In this document: positions 55,458 to 64,000 of the stretch, piece after piece
Layout: each line of letters starts with the position of its first letter
Numbering within the stretch: the first letter of the stretch is position 1
Assembly: GCA_963675135.1 (NCBI GenBank)
Contig: OY776131.1
Location: 34,991,381-35,055,380 of the forward strand
Source: Galeopsis tetrahit
Taxonomy: Eukaryota > Streptophyta > Magnoliopsida > Lamiales > Lamiaceae
Reading direction: 5' to 3'
DNA length: 64,000 nucleotides
Made by a program: the position numbers and the translations under genes
Notes under the pieces: model-generated
Seen by the model: only the letters and a program-made list of their open reading frames with translations
Told to the model about the DNA's origin: nothing
Database searches by the model: none

Positions 55458-56840
55458 TCATTGATCGGATGGTGGTGGGTATTGGTAGTGGCCTTGCCTG
55501 ATGTGCCACGACTCCATGCGTTGGATTGCATCGTTCACTTGTGTCCAACGATCATCTTGGGTCCTTCGAAAGGATGCCTCCGCTGCCCAACGTGCTTCAT
55601 CATCTCTCCTATAGCCGTCCTCCACAATCCACCTAGCTCTTTGGTCATTAACAAAGGCCTCTTGTCCCAACCATCTCTGCTCTTGCTCCCGTGCAAAGTC
55701 CACTTGAGCCTTCATATAGTTCTCCCATTGTGCATGGGAGGGACCGGCTCCATCGTCCTCGTTACCCTCATTTTCTCCATGCTCTTGAGCACCTCCACCT
55801 TCAATTCCAAGCACCTCCTCTTCTTCTTGATTATTAATTGATCTTTCTCGAATCACTCGAATGTGTGCATTGGTGTTGAGGCCAAGGTTCTCAAGAATCT
55901 TCTTTTTTCCCTTAACGAGAGTGGTTAGGCTTGTGTTAGGGAGAGGGAATTCTTGGCCATTTGCACATTTGTAGAACAATCTTCCACCTTCTTCTTTCAA
56001 GATGAGCATCTTCTTCATCACATGTATCTCCAAGTCGTCCCCCCTAACTTCCCTTAAACCCGAGGTGTCGATGCCAAAATGGTCGGCAAACAGAGTGATC
56101 ATCCCCCCAATCATGACCTTCGACCTTGTAGCCCAGCTGTTCCGAATCCTCTCGAGTTGGTGTACAAAGTAGTACGCGGCATTGAACTTTTGCCCGTACA
56201 CTAAGCACCACAAGATATAGAGTTCGTCCTTGTTCACCGATCCACTTTCTGCCCTAGCAACAAGAGTGTTGCAAAGGATCTTCTCTATGTATCTAAGGGT
56301 AGGGTTTCGGATATTAGTGGCCTTGGCTTGGGTGGAGTGATAGGCTTCATTGGAAGAGGTTATCAACCTCCAAAATTCTTGCTCTTTGAATGCCTTCTTT
56401 TGAGCAATTAACCTTCTCTCCACATCCCTTGGTGCGCCCAATATCTCATTAATGACGTCGAGGGAGAGGTTCCTCGGCTCATTCCACATTCTGAAGGTGA
56501 TGTGGGTTGGGATATGGGTTCTAGCTTCTTTCTCCACTTTTATCGTGCATAGAATCTCAGCCGTCAGTTTTGCATAGGTTTTCGGCTCTTTAATGATGAA
56601 GTCTCCCATTCCTACCTTCTCGAACATACCATAAACATCCCCAGCTATACCCATCTCGTTCATACATCTATCGTCTGGGAATCTTGTTCGTGCCACTTCA
56701 TCTACGATCCTCAAGAACAGCGGTTCAAGACGGTTGAGCTCTACTTGAGAAAAGTCGATCCCCAAAGATCCAGGGGTGACTTTTCTTTTTCTTGTGTTCA
56801 CCTTATTAGCTATCCACTGCTCATCGTCTTCACTTGACAT
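55458..56840 (-). CDS. Athila ORF2 (resembles ATHILA ORF-1 family, PF03078)
   Basis: An uninterrupted 460-residue frame starts MSSEDDEQWIANKVNTRKRK. A globular region (about residues 25-300) contains MFEKVGMGDFIIKEPKTYAK, ITFRMWNEPRNLSLDVINE, ELYILWCLVYGQKF and IGGMITLFADHFGI. This is the folding rhythm of Athila ORF proteins. A polar coiled-coil-like C-terminus is rich in Trp/Arg/Gln. No signal peptide or transmembrane segment is apparent, so an envelope role is not supported. It lies between the protease and 3' LTR and is the only full-length ORF of the element, which is notable when gag and protease are broken. Confidence 0.7.
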   Translation of the reverse strand: MSSEDDEQWIANKVNTRKRKVTPGSLGIDFSQVELNRLEPLFLRIVDEVARTRFPDDRCMNEMGIAGDVYGMFEKVGMGDFIIKEPKTYAKLTAEILCTIKVEKEARTHIPTHITFRMWNEPRNLSLDVINEILGAPRDVERRLIAQKKAFKEQEFWRLITSSNEAYHSTQAKATNIRNPTLRYIEKILCNTLVARAESGSVNKDELYILWCLVYGQKFNAAYYFVHQLERIRNSWATRSKVMIGGMITLFADHFGIDTSGLREVRGDDLEIHVMKKMLILKEEGGRLFYKCANGQEFPLPNTSLTTLVKGKKKILENLGLNTNAHIRVIRERSINNQEEEEVLGIEGGGAQEHGENEGNEDDGAGPSHAQWENYMKAQVDFAREQEQRWLGQEAFVNDQRARWIVEDGYRRDDEARWAAEASFRRTQDDRWTQVNDAIQRMESWHIRQGHYQYPPPSDQ

Positions 56841-57784
56841 ATTTACCTAGGCTCCTACACCAAACAAATTTTCTCAATTAAACTCACAAATATGCATTCT
56901 TTCCATTTTCAACAAAAATTTTCACCAAACATGTTATTTACAAATTTTCAAGACAGTATCCTCACAAAACATCAATTCACATGAAGCTCTAACAATGAAT
57001 GGTGAAATTTTCAAAACAAATCATCAATTTGAACTCAAACTTTGGTGCATACAAAGTGTTTGTGAAAATGCTTCAATGAAAGTAGTAGTTCAATTCACAA
57101 AATTGAAGACAAATTCAACCTACCCATGCAAAATTGACACCAAATTTGAGTTCCTAGCCCCTCTAATCATGTAAAATCACTACAACTCATCACAATCAAC
57201 CATCCCCACAACAAATTCAAGCAAAAATTCAAATTTTGGTGCACAATTATTGTTTTGTCAAAATACCTCCATGATAGTAGTACACAATTCACAAGATTGA
57301 AGGTAAATTCAACATACCCATACAAAATTGACACCAAATTCGAATTTCTAGCTACCCTAAACATGTAATATCACCACAATCCATCTTAAATACTCAAACC
57401 CACTTCACATTCAAGCAAAAATTCAAAAAGATTCATACTTTCTTCACATCACAAATTAATTTCACCAAAACTCAAATGTAAATGCTTCACCTTGCATAAA
57501 TTTACATAGGAAACATACCTTGAGTGATGAAACACAACAAATTTAAGCTTGAAGTTGTGAGAAAGCAAGAACTCCCTTTTCCTCTTTGCAAAAAAAATTC
57601 GAATTCTTTGGTGTATGATGGAGAATGGAGAGAGGAGTGGTTGATTTTGGTGTTTTGGGAAGAGTTTTGGCCGATTTTTGAGTGTAGAATGGTGAGTGTT
57701 GGTCGATTTTTGGGTAGGAATGAGGAGGGAGGCGAATTTTGGTACTAGGGTTTGGGGAAATGAGTGAAAAAAATGGGGAAATGG
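56841..57784 (-). other. ORF2 leader with probable 5' UTR intron
   Basis: On the minus strand the first part (57784-57522) is pyrimidine-rich with AAACCCTAG, like a plant 5' leader. It reaches a donor CAAG|GTATGTTTCC (GT at 57520-57519). An acceptor GGTGTAG lies about 18 bp before the ATG at 56840. A 5' UTR intron of about 660 bp is therefore possible. Inside is a duplicated block of about 180 bp (about 57045-57180 and 57230-57370). Confidence 0.55.
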
Positions 57785-57792
57785 CTTTTATA
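57785..57792 (-). promoter_or_regulatory. TATA box of internal ORF2 promoter module
   Basis: The minus strand reads CATATAAAAGCC, 22 bp downstream of the nearest palindrome of the array. Same order as in the LTR promoter of this element. Confidence 0.55.
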
Positions 57793-57814
57793 TGGAGGAA
57801 TGCGCGAACAGGTA

Positions 57815-58013
57815 CTCGGCCGAGTTAGGTCAACTCGGCCGAGTGTTTTTATTTCCAGAACCATTTTAATTCGAGCAGTTACTCGGCCAAGTTGGCTTTG
57901 ATTTCCAGAAACATTTTTGAAACAGACTCAACTCGGCCGAGTTGGCTCACTCGGCCGAGTGCGCAGTTTTTTCACAACTTGCAGATTCGGCCGAGTAATG
58001 TCACTCGGCCGAG
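57815..58013 (-). repeat. Internal CTCGGCCGAG palindrome array
   Basis: Perfect copies at 57815-57824, 57834-57843, 57932-57941, 57950-57959 and 58004-58013, with degenerate copies at 57882-57891 and 57986-57995. Apart from this array the region is not an LTR, so the array has been copied or kept separately inside the element. Confidence 0.9.
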
Positions 58014-58843
58014 TACCTGCTTTTCCCAAAATTTTTTACATTTTCAAAAGCTAACCTGATTTTCGATTCGAGTCAGGGCACTCGTTCGACCGAGCCGAAT
58101 ATGGTCTCTTCCAGCTCCGAGCATTTCCACACGCAATTCCACTTGATTTCTTTCTCAAATCCCATTCTCCATGCATTTCTTTTCGAATTAATCCCCTCAT
58201 TTTCCTTGAAAATTTTTGTTAGGCCTCAACAATTCACCAAATACCCAACAACAATGACTCTCATGTGCTTGGTGCAAATTTACTTTTAAAAATGAACACA
58301 TCCCCCCAAACTTTTTCATTGCTATGCAATTAAAAGTTTGGAAAATAAGTGTTAAAATTAAATTGCACCAAGTACCAACAATTACTCACAACCAACACTA
58401 TATCACACACAATTTCACCATCATGAAAATCAATTAAGAGCACACAACAATCCAATATTCTAAATCAATCTCAATCACCACATGCATGTGCTCATATGCA
58501 ATAAACTCCAAGTACAAAAATAAAAGAAAAATTTCCCTACCCCCCCAAACTTGAGAATTGCTAAGCAATCCAAGTTTGGGAAAGGTTGTACCTTCCATGA
58601 TGGCTATCACCCCCTTTCACTTCTCTATCTATCACTTCGACTTGGTTCCACTTTTATATCTTTCTTCACCTCTTTAGACCACACGTCCATAAGAATGTAC
58701 CTACAACCAACAAGCTCATCCAACCATCAAAAGCATCATCTAAAACATAAAAGAAACTACACTACAAAAGCAAGTAAAAAAATGGGTTGCCTCCCATTTA
58801 GCGCTAAGTTTAACGTCTTCAAGCCGGACGGAACTTATAGAGT
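58014..58843 (-). other. Athila B spacer with two polypurine-like hairpins
   Basis: Two tracts of AAACTTTTTG/AAGTTTGG type form inverted repeats. One pairs 58306-58315 with 58332-58341, the other 58544-58553 with 58571-58580, with extra inner pairs. The RT, RNase H and integrase genes expected here are missing. No coding region. Confidence 0.7.
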
Positions 58844-59833
58844 TCAAACTTCCTCTTTCATCTTGACACCACCAACTTCTTTTGAAGAAGAAGCATAGTG
58901 GTGCTTCTTTGCTTTGTTCTTCACTTTCTTCTTCTTTTCATACCAATCCTTCACTTTCTTCTTTAGAACTTTCGAACTTGGATCAACTCTTTTCTTAACT
59001 TTTCTTCCTAGGCCACAAAGAAAGTTAATATTAGTCACACAAGATTTGTTAGAACAATGTGAATCATTAAGAATTTGAGAAGTGAAGAGTATAGCATTGC
59101 TTATGCTTGAGTGTGAGGAATTTTTCATATCCTTCATTACAAATGTCACTTCTTCCTCCTCCACTTTCAACTTGATCTCTCCATCTTTCACATCAATTGT
59201 TGCTCCCCCCGTAGCTAAGAATGGTCTCCCCAAAATCAAAGGAATTTCGGGGTCCTCTTCCATATTCATCACCACAAAATCGGCATGAAAGTTAAATTTA
59301 TCCACTTTCACCACTACATCTTATACAACCCCTTCCGGGTAAACTATGGAACGATCCGCCAATTGTAGAGTCATGTTGGTTGGATTCATACTTCCAAGCT
59401 TCAAACGATCATACATTGAGAGGGGCATCAAATTTATGCTAGCTCCAAGATCACAAAGAGCTTTCTTCTTTTCTCCATTGCCCAACTCACATACCAATGT
59501 GAAGCTCCCGGGGTCTTCCAACTTTTGAGGGAGACTCTTTTGGATTAAAGCACTACATTCCATAGGAAGATTTACCGTCTCACATTCTTCCACTTTTCTT
59601 TTCTTTGAAAGAATCTCTTTCATAAATTTTGCATAAGTGGGCATCTCCTCAAGAGCCTCCAAGAAGGGTACATTCACGGTGACTTTCTTGAAAATTTCAA
59701 GAAACTTTCCAAATTTCTCATCGAGCTTCTTTTTCATAAACCGTTGGGGAAATGGTGGTGGAACAAGTGTTTTTGGAACTCCCCACCCATCACACTCTAT
59801 CTTCTCTTCATGCTTTGCTTCTCTTGCTTCCAC
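58844..59833 (-). pseudogene. Athila B protease region, broken
   Basis: The frame contains VPPPFPQRF and a protease motif CDLGASINLMPLSMYDRL, the Athila form of the aspartic protease site. A TAA at 59321-59323 follows YPEGVV. The same frame then resumes with VDKFNFHADFVVMNMEED and IPLILGRPFLATGGATID. It ends at 58844 after a basic Lys-rich stretch, where RT would normally follow. The frame differs from gag upstream, with a shift near 59835-59870. Confidence 0.8.
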
Positions 59834-61437
59834 TTCGGTATCCTTTCTTCTTTCTTCTCTTCTTTCTCCATCTCTTCTCTTATCCTCATTTCTCCATCTT
59901 CGTTTTCATTTGGCATGCTTGGCCCCTCGTATTGAGTGCCACTACGGAGATTAATTGCCATACAATTCTCTCTAGGATTTGCTTCCGTAGCAGAAGGGAA
60001 CTTGCCTTTTTGATTTGCACCACTTGAAGAAGCAATTTGGCTCATGTGAAACTCTATGTTCTTCATTTGCTTGGCCATGAAGAGCATTTGTTCATCCAAT
60101 CTTTCTATCTTTTGGTTTTGTTGAGCCGTCGTTTGATTATTTTGAGCTATGAAAGTGGTCAACAAGTCTTCCAAATGTGGTCTCCCCTCATTGTTTGGTG
60201 CACGAGCACCCGGATCAAATCCCGGAGGGAGTGTGAGAGCGGCTTTAGGATTTCCATAAGAGAAGTTTTCATGCTTCCGAGCATTTGGGTTGTAAGGAGG
60301 ATTTCCTTGGAATTGGGCTTGAGCATGTTGTTGGAAACGGTTTTGATTAGGAGCTTGGTTTGGGAAAGGTGGTTGGTGAAAATTTCCTTGAAAATTCCCT
60401 TGAGGATATTGGGGCCTTCCCATGTAGTTAGCATCCTCAACTTGGTTCAACATGTTAGGCATCTCCATTCCCCCACCAAAGTTTTCTCTCCTTTGATTGT
60501 TTTCCATCAACTCAACCTTGTCCAAGAGCATCTTGATTGTATCACCCAATGATGTAGAGTTATTACCAATTTGAGCAACTCTATTGGGTCTATTTCCATC
60601 AATGGGCCAATCGTAGGTGTTTGTAGCAATTGCTTCAATGATTTCCTTTGCCACTCTTGCACTCTTTGCAAACAATTGCCCACCCGCGGATGCATCAATG
60701 TATTGCCTTGAAGAGAGCCCCAATCCATTGTAGAAGAAGCTAATCGTTTGCTCCTCCGCAAACCCATGTTGAGGACACCTCCTCAAAAGACTTTGGAACC
60801 TCTCCCATGCACTATAGATGCTTTCATTCTCCCTTTGAAGAAATTGGGTGAACTCGGTCTTGCATTGAAGAGTCTTTGAGGGAGGAAAGAACTTCAATAG
60901 AAATCTCTTGCTAAGCTCGTCCCACGTGGTCACACGGTTGTTGATCATTGAGGTAAGCCACTCCTTGGCTTTATCTTTCAAAGTGAAAGAAAATAGCCTC
61001 ATCTTCAAGGTGTTCTCATGTACCCCATTAATCTTCACCGTATCCGCGTACTCCAAGAATCGTGACAAATGTTGATTTGGATCTTCAAGTGGCTCCCCTC
61101 CAAATTGTCTCTTCTCGAGCATTCAGATTAAGCTCGGGCTAATCTCAAAGTTGTTAGGCGCAATCGGAGGGCGCTCGATCCCATCGTAGTATCTTTGAAC
61201 CGGTGGTTCAAAATAATCTCTAATAGTTCTCTCTTCCTCATTACCGATTACACCCTCATTCCCCGCTCCAATGACTCGGTTGTCAACCGGAGGGTGAATG
61301 ATGTTTTGATTGTTGTTTTCCGCCATCAATCTCTCTTGTTCAAGCCTTTGGTTTCGATCTCGGTTTCTTCTTCGTGCGGTAGCTTCAATTTCCAAATCAA
61401 TAGGAATTGGGTCGATCCCACTTCCTCTTGTGTTCAT
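59797..61437 (-). pseudogene. Athila B gag with an internal TGA
   Basis: It starts MNTRGSGIDPIPIDLEIEAT and is Arg-rich. A TGA at 61123-61125 splits it, and the same frame continues MLEKRQFGGEPLEDPNQHLS, LKDKAKEWLTSM and WDELSKRFLLKFFPPSKT, a retrotransposon gag domain (about residues 105-260). A Gln/Asn/Pro-rich stretch and a coiled-coil tail end at 59797. The TGA could come from CGA by C-to-T decay of a CpG, as expected in methylated DNA. Confidence 0.85.
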
Positions 61438-61570
61438 GCACCTATAGAATCAACAAAGTATCAATTTCCAAAGACAAGACAAACAAAGACTTACTAAAAA
61501 GAAGAATAAAATCACTAGTACTCAACAACAACAAAAAAAAACTAAGTTACTTAAACACAAAACTAGTCCT

Positions 61571-61584
61571 CGGCAGCGGCGCCA
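61571..61584 (-). promoter_or_regulatory. Primer-binding site of Athila B
   Basis: The minus strand reads TGGCGCCGCTGCCG, six bases after the 5' LTR end (CACGTGTCA). It shares the core of element A's site. Confidence 0.85.
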
Positions 61585-61590
61585 AAAACT

Positions 61591-63380
61591 TGACACGTGT
61601 TTTTACCAACACGTTCCCCTCAAGTATAAGAGGTTCGTGTGTAATAAAAGCAAGGCCCGGTTAAATTATCGATCCGTGGGACTAGATTGTGAAAGTAGCC
61701 TTAGTGTGTATGTTGTTCTTTGAATATAATGAGAAATCATGTTTTGTGCAAGAAAATGTAAATGAAACGATCAAATAACAATCAATGTTGAACAAATAAC
61801 TAAGATATGATGGTAAAAATCAAGTGAGAGGGGTAGTGTTCGGGTGTTGGTCCTTGTGTGGAATCGATATTAAAAATCGAAGTTTATGTGTCATTCATTG
61901 GATGGAATTTGGTAGAAGCGATCACTAAGGCATATATCGAGCAAGCACCTAGGATCGAGAGGATGAATAGAAGGTTTCTTACTCGGGTAATCACACGACT
62001 AGGGGGTTCGACTCTACCTAAATTATACTAAACTAATCCCTAGATATGCTTTTCCACTTGAATACTAACAACCAAGCTCCTATGGCCTTCTCATTAATCA
62101 CTTAAATGTTAATTAAAGCAATTAATGTAGATAAATGGGGTTCTAATGAAATTTACCCAACTCTCGTTGCGATAAACCAATATTAACTCATTCACACGAC
62201 TCCCAACCCTCGATTATACTATCTATCCCAAATTAACTAACTCTCGTTGCATTAATTGAGTTTCTAACACAACCTAATAGTTGAGTTCTTGCAAATAATC
62301 TAACAAAACCCATAAACCTAACCAATAAACCTCCCAATGAATTCCACAATCAAAATCAACCTAAAACATTAATTCCATCACAATTATACAACACCCAAAC
62401 ACCAATATGCTTAGCTCATGGCTAATTTAGGGAAATTGAGGAAGATAAGTGAGAAAACAAACATACCCATGATTAATAATAACAAAATACTCAAATTAAA
62501 ATAAGATATCACCTCTTGTCTTGCAAATATGAAATAAACCTTCAAAACTTCAACAAAATCTTCAATCTCTACCTTGGAAATGAAATTACAACTTCAAAGA
62601 TAACCTATCTATGGAAATTCACTAAGTTCTATGGCTAAAACTAAGTAAAATGAGCAAATGATGGTGAAATTTGGATTTGGGGAGCTTGGTACTCTTCCAA
62701 TGGCTGCCTCCTTTGAAAAACAAACTTGTGGCCTTTTATACCCTCCCCCTTGAGCTTGGCACGTGTTTCTAGGTCAAAAACGAAGTGGGGCAATTTTTCT
62801 CTGTAACTCGGCCGAGTTGGGGTCACTCGGCCGAGTGGATCAATTAAAAAAAACGTGCTTGCGCTTTTCCAGCCGCGACTCGGCCGAGTTGGCTTACTCG
62901 GCCGAGTGGTCTTCATTTACAGTGGCTACAGCAATCCAACTTTACTCGGCCGAGTTGGCTTACTCGGCCGAGTGAGCAGTGAATCCCCAACTCGCAGATT
63001 CGGCCGAGTTGGCTTACTCGGCCGAGTGCGCAGTAATCCCCCAACTCGCAGATTCGGCCGAGTTGACTCACTCGGCCGAGTTGGGTCCTCCCCTTCTCGT
63101 TTCTTGCATAACTCTCCATCCCGATGCCCGATCGGCTCGATTCTCGTCTCATTTTGACCCTCTTCTTGATGCCTTTCTTGTGGTTGACTCATTGGATTGA
63201 TCCAACGGATGGATTTCTCGTGATTTGCTTCGAAACTCCTTGCTTTACCTAAAAATCAAACAAAACATTCATGTATCAACATATCTAACAATTAGCTCAT
63301 GATTACACGAAAGTTGTAAGAATTTCTTGATATCTAGAGCATAATTCACCCACAAATTCGAGCAATCTCACGACAAATCA
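61591..63380 (-). repeat. 5' LTR of Athila B
   Basis: 1,790 bp, TG...CA on the minus strand. U3 carries the palindrome array (62807-63080) followed by a TATA box (62733-62740). It shows about eight or nine differences from the 3' LTR, including one that restores a palindrome degenerate in the other copy (53705-53714). Confidence 0.92.
62807..63080 (-). repeat. CTCGGCCGAG palindrome array, 5' LTR of Athila B
   Basis: Same array as 53459-53732, offset 9,348 bp. Eight perfect CTCGGCCGAG and two TTCGGCCGAG variants. Confidence 0.9.
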
Positions 63381-63385
63381 CCTGT
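63381..63385. other. Target duplication CCTGT, right copy (Athila B)
   Basis: Matches 36595-36599. On the minus strand it is the last bases of the PMD intron (ACAG) plus one base. Confidence 0.9.
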
Positions 63386-63462
63386 ATACATATCAAAAGA
63401 GTAAATAGTAAGTAAGAATATATCAGAATTATTGTATATTCATAGAAATATTATTTTCTCAC

Positions 63463-63907
63463 CATATAATTGAAGCATGCAGCGTCTCCAGTCAACATCC
63501 CAATTTCATCTTTTTGAACCACAGGGGATATAAAGCGACGAGTAATATTTTGATACCATTGGTCGTATCCATTAATGACGGTTGGTACCTCTGTTGAATC
63601 CGTTAGTATAATATTATCTCGTCTATTTGTCCACTGATGCACATATACGATGTGGTGTTCAAACCAATTCTTGTGTGCATGCCCTCTTCTGGATAGAGTA
63701 TGCAAATTACTACTCCAATCTTCCCGACCAAAATTTAAGGGTATGTCCTGGAGTTTATAGAATTGTCGTAAAACCCTTTCTGGATGATAAAACTCAACAA
63801 TCGCAAAAAATATTAAGGGACACTTTGCGAGTGCAAGACCCCTCCACACTTGTTATGGTAAATCCTGAATTTCTTGTTTTGTCACGTCATAAGGATACCA
63901 AGAAAAC
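63463..63907 (-). pseudogene. Upstream exon of the plant mobile domain (PMD, MAIN-like) gene
   Basis: The exon starts after a TTTTACAG acceptor at 63908-63910 and ends at a donor ATG|GTGAGAAAAT (63463). It encodes FSWYPYDVTKQEIQDLP, a TAA stop in frame (about 63855), then QVWRGLALAKCPLIFF, IVEFYHPERVLRQFYKLQDI and a WSSNLHTLSRRGHAHKNWFE block, typical of the PMD fold (PF10536). MAIN/MAIL-type PMD proteins act in nuclear silencing and meristem maintenance; others are transposon-associated. The stop suggests a pseudogene. The 5' part lies beyond the right edge. The next exon is at 36595, 26.8 kb away. Confidence 0.75.
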
Positions 63908-64000
63908 TGTAAAAAAAAATTTAAAGGAAAAAAAAAAAGCACACAACACACATGCATTAAACCAATGATATATATCGTCGAGTTAGTTAATGAGATACAC
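63908..64000 (-). other. Intron of the PMD gene at the window edge
   Basis: A-rich on the plus strand, ending at the acceptor of the exon at 63907. No other feature. Confidence 0.5.

Larger units (their letters stand above)
36600..63380 (-). mobile_element. Athila-type Ty3/gypsy element B, with nested copia
   Basis: The ends TGACACGTG and AAATCA are flanked by the 5-bp duplication CCTGT. Two LTRs of 1,790 bp each (left one split by the nested copia) differ at about eight or nine positions by eye. On the minus strand the order is 5' LTR, primer site, gag, protease, a non-coding stretch with a promoter-like module, ORF2, a spacer, polypurine tract and 3' LTR. RT, RNase H and integrase are absent. 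Without the copia insertion and its duplication it is about 11.1 kb. It interrupts a PMD gene. Confidence 0.92.

Noticed and set aside
55458..56840. ORF2 as a retroviral-type envelope protein
   Set aside because: No signal peptide or transmembrane segment; the composition fits Athila ORF-type proteins.
36068..63849. Two separate PMD genes, one at each end
   Set aside because: Target duplication, LTR pair and matching phase-0 exon borders show both ends are consecutive exons of one gene.

Overview
This is nuclear DNA of a flowering plant, almost certainly a eudicot. The evidence is intron-containing plant genes (a GASA/Snakin peptide, ribosomal protein uL6/L9 and a plant mobile domain protein), plant-type LTR retrotransposons (Athila, Tat and Sirevirus-like), and MITEs, MULEs and a CACTA element. 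I cannot name the species. All calls come from reading sequence and translations by eye; no database search was run.

Layout. (1) 1-11606 is retroelement debris. An Athila-type 3' end, LTR and gag start (1-~3340) are fused to a reverse-strand Tat-type Ty3/gypsy element (~3340-11606) that keeps its 5' LTR, gag-protease, a damaged pol and an antisense ORF, but has no 3' LTR. A LINE reverse-transcriptase fragment follows (11650-12345). (2) 12346-16790 is the only gene island: a two-exon GASA/Snakin gene (13510-13888, +) and a three-exon RPL9 gene (15316-16587, -) whose upstream region carries telo-box and site II motifs. (3) 16791-18458 holds a 904-bp Mutator-like non-autonomous element with a near-perfect 41-bp hairpin, and a second related stretch. 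(4) 18459-33283 is a 14.8-kb CACTA transposon with matching ends and a GCG target duplication. It keeps only a transposase-like remnant, carries fragments of two host genes, and has been invaded by Stowaway, Harbinger, hAT and MULE-type elements and a SINE. (5) 33284-35968 contains nested Mutator-like elements and AT-rich sequence. (6) 35969-64000 is one plant mobile domain (PMD) gene on the minus strand, split by a 26.8-kb insertion. An Athila-type element (36600-63380) landed on the splice acceptor of a PMD exon, and a 15.6-kb Sirevirus-like Ty1/copia element (37113-52750) later landed in that element's 3' LTR.

The nesting gives a relative chronology. The copia LTRs differ at about three substitutions plus a poly-C length change. 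The host Athila LTRs differ at about eight or nine sites. The CACTA interior has at least three levels of nesting.

The most unusual signals are these. The Athila-type element has an internal promoter-like module before ORF2: a palindrome array, TATA box and leader with a candidate intron, resembling its own LTR promoter. The copia element has a third ORF of about 1,580 codons with two ubiquitin-interacting-motif-like segments. The CACTA element carries fused fragments of two host genes. The PMD insertion duplicates the exon's splice acceptor.
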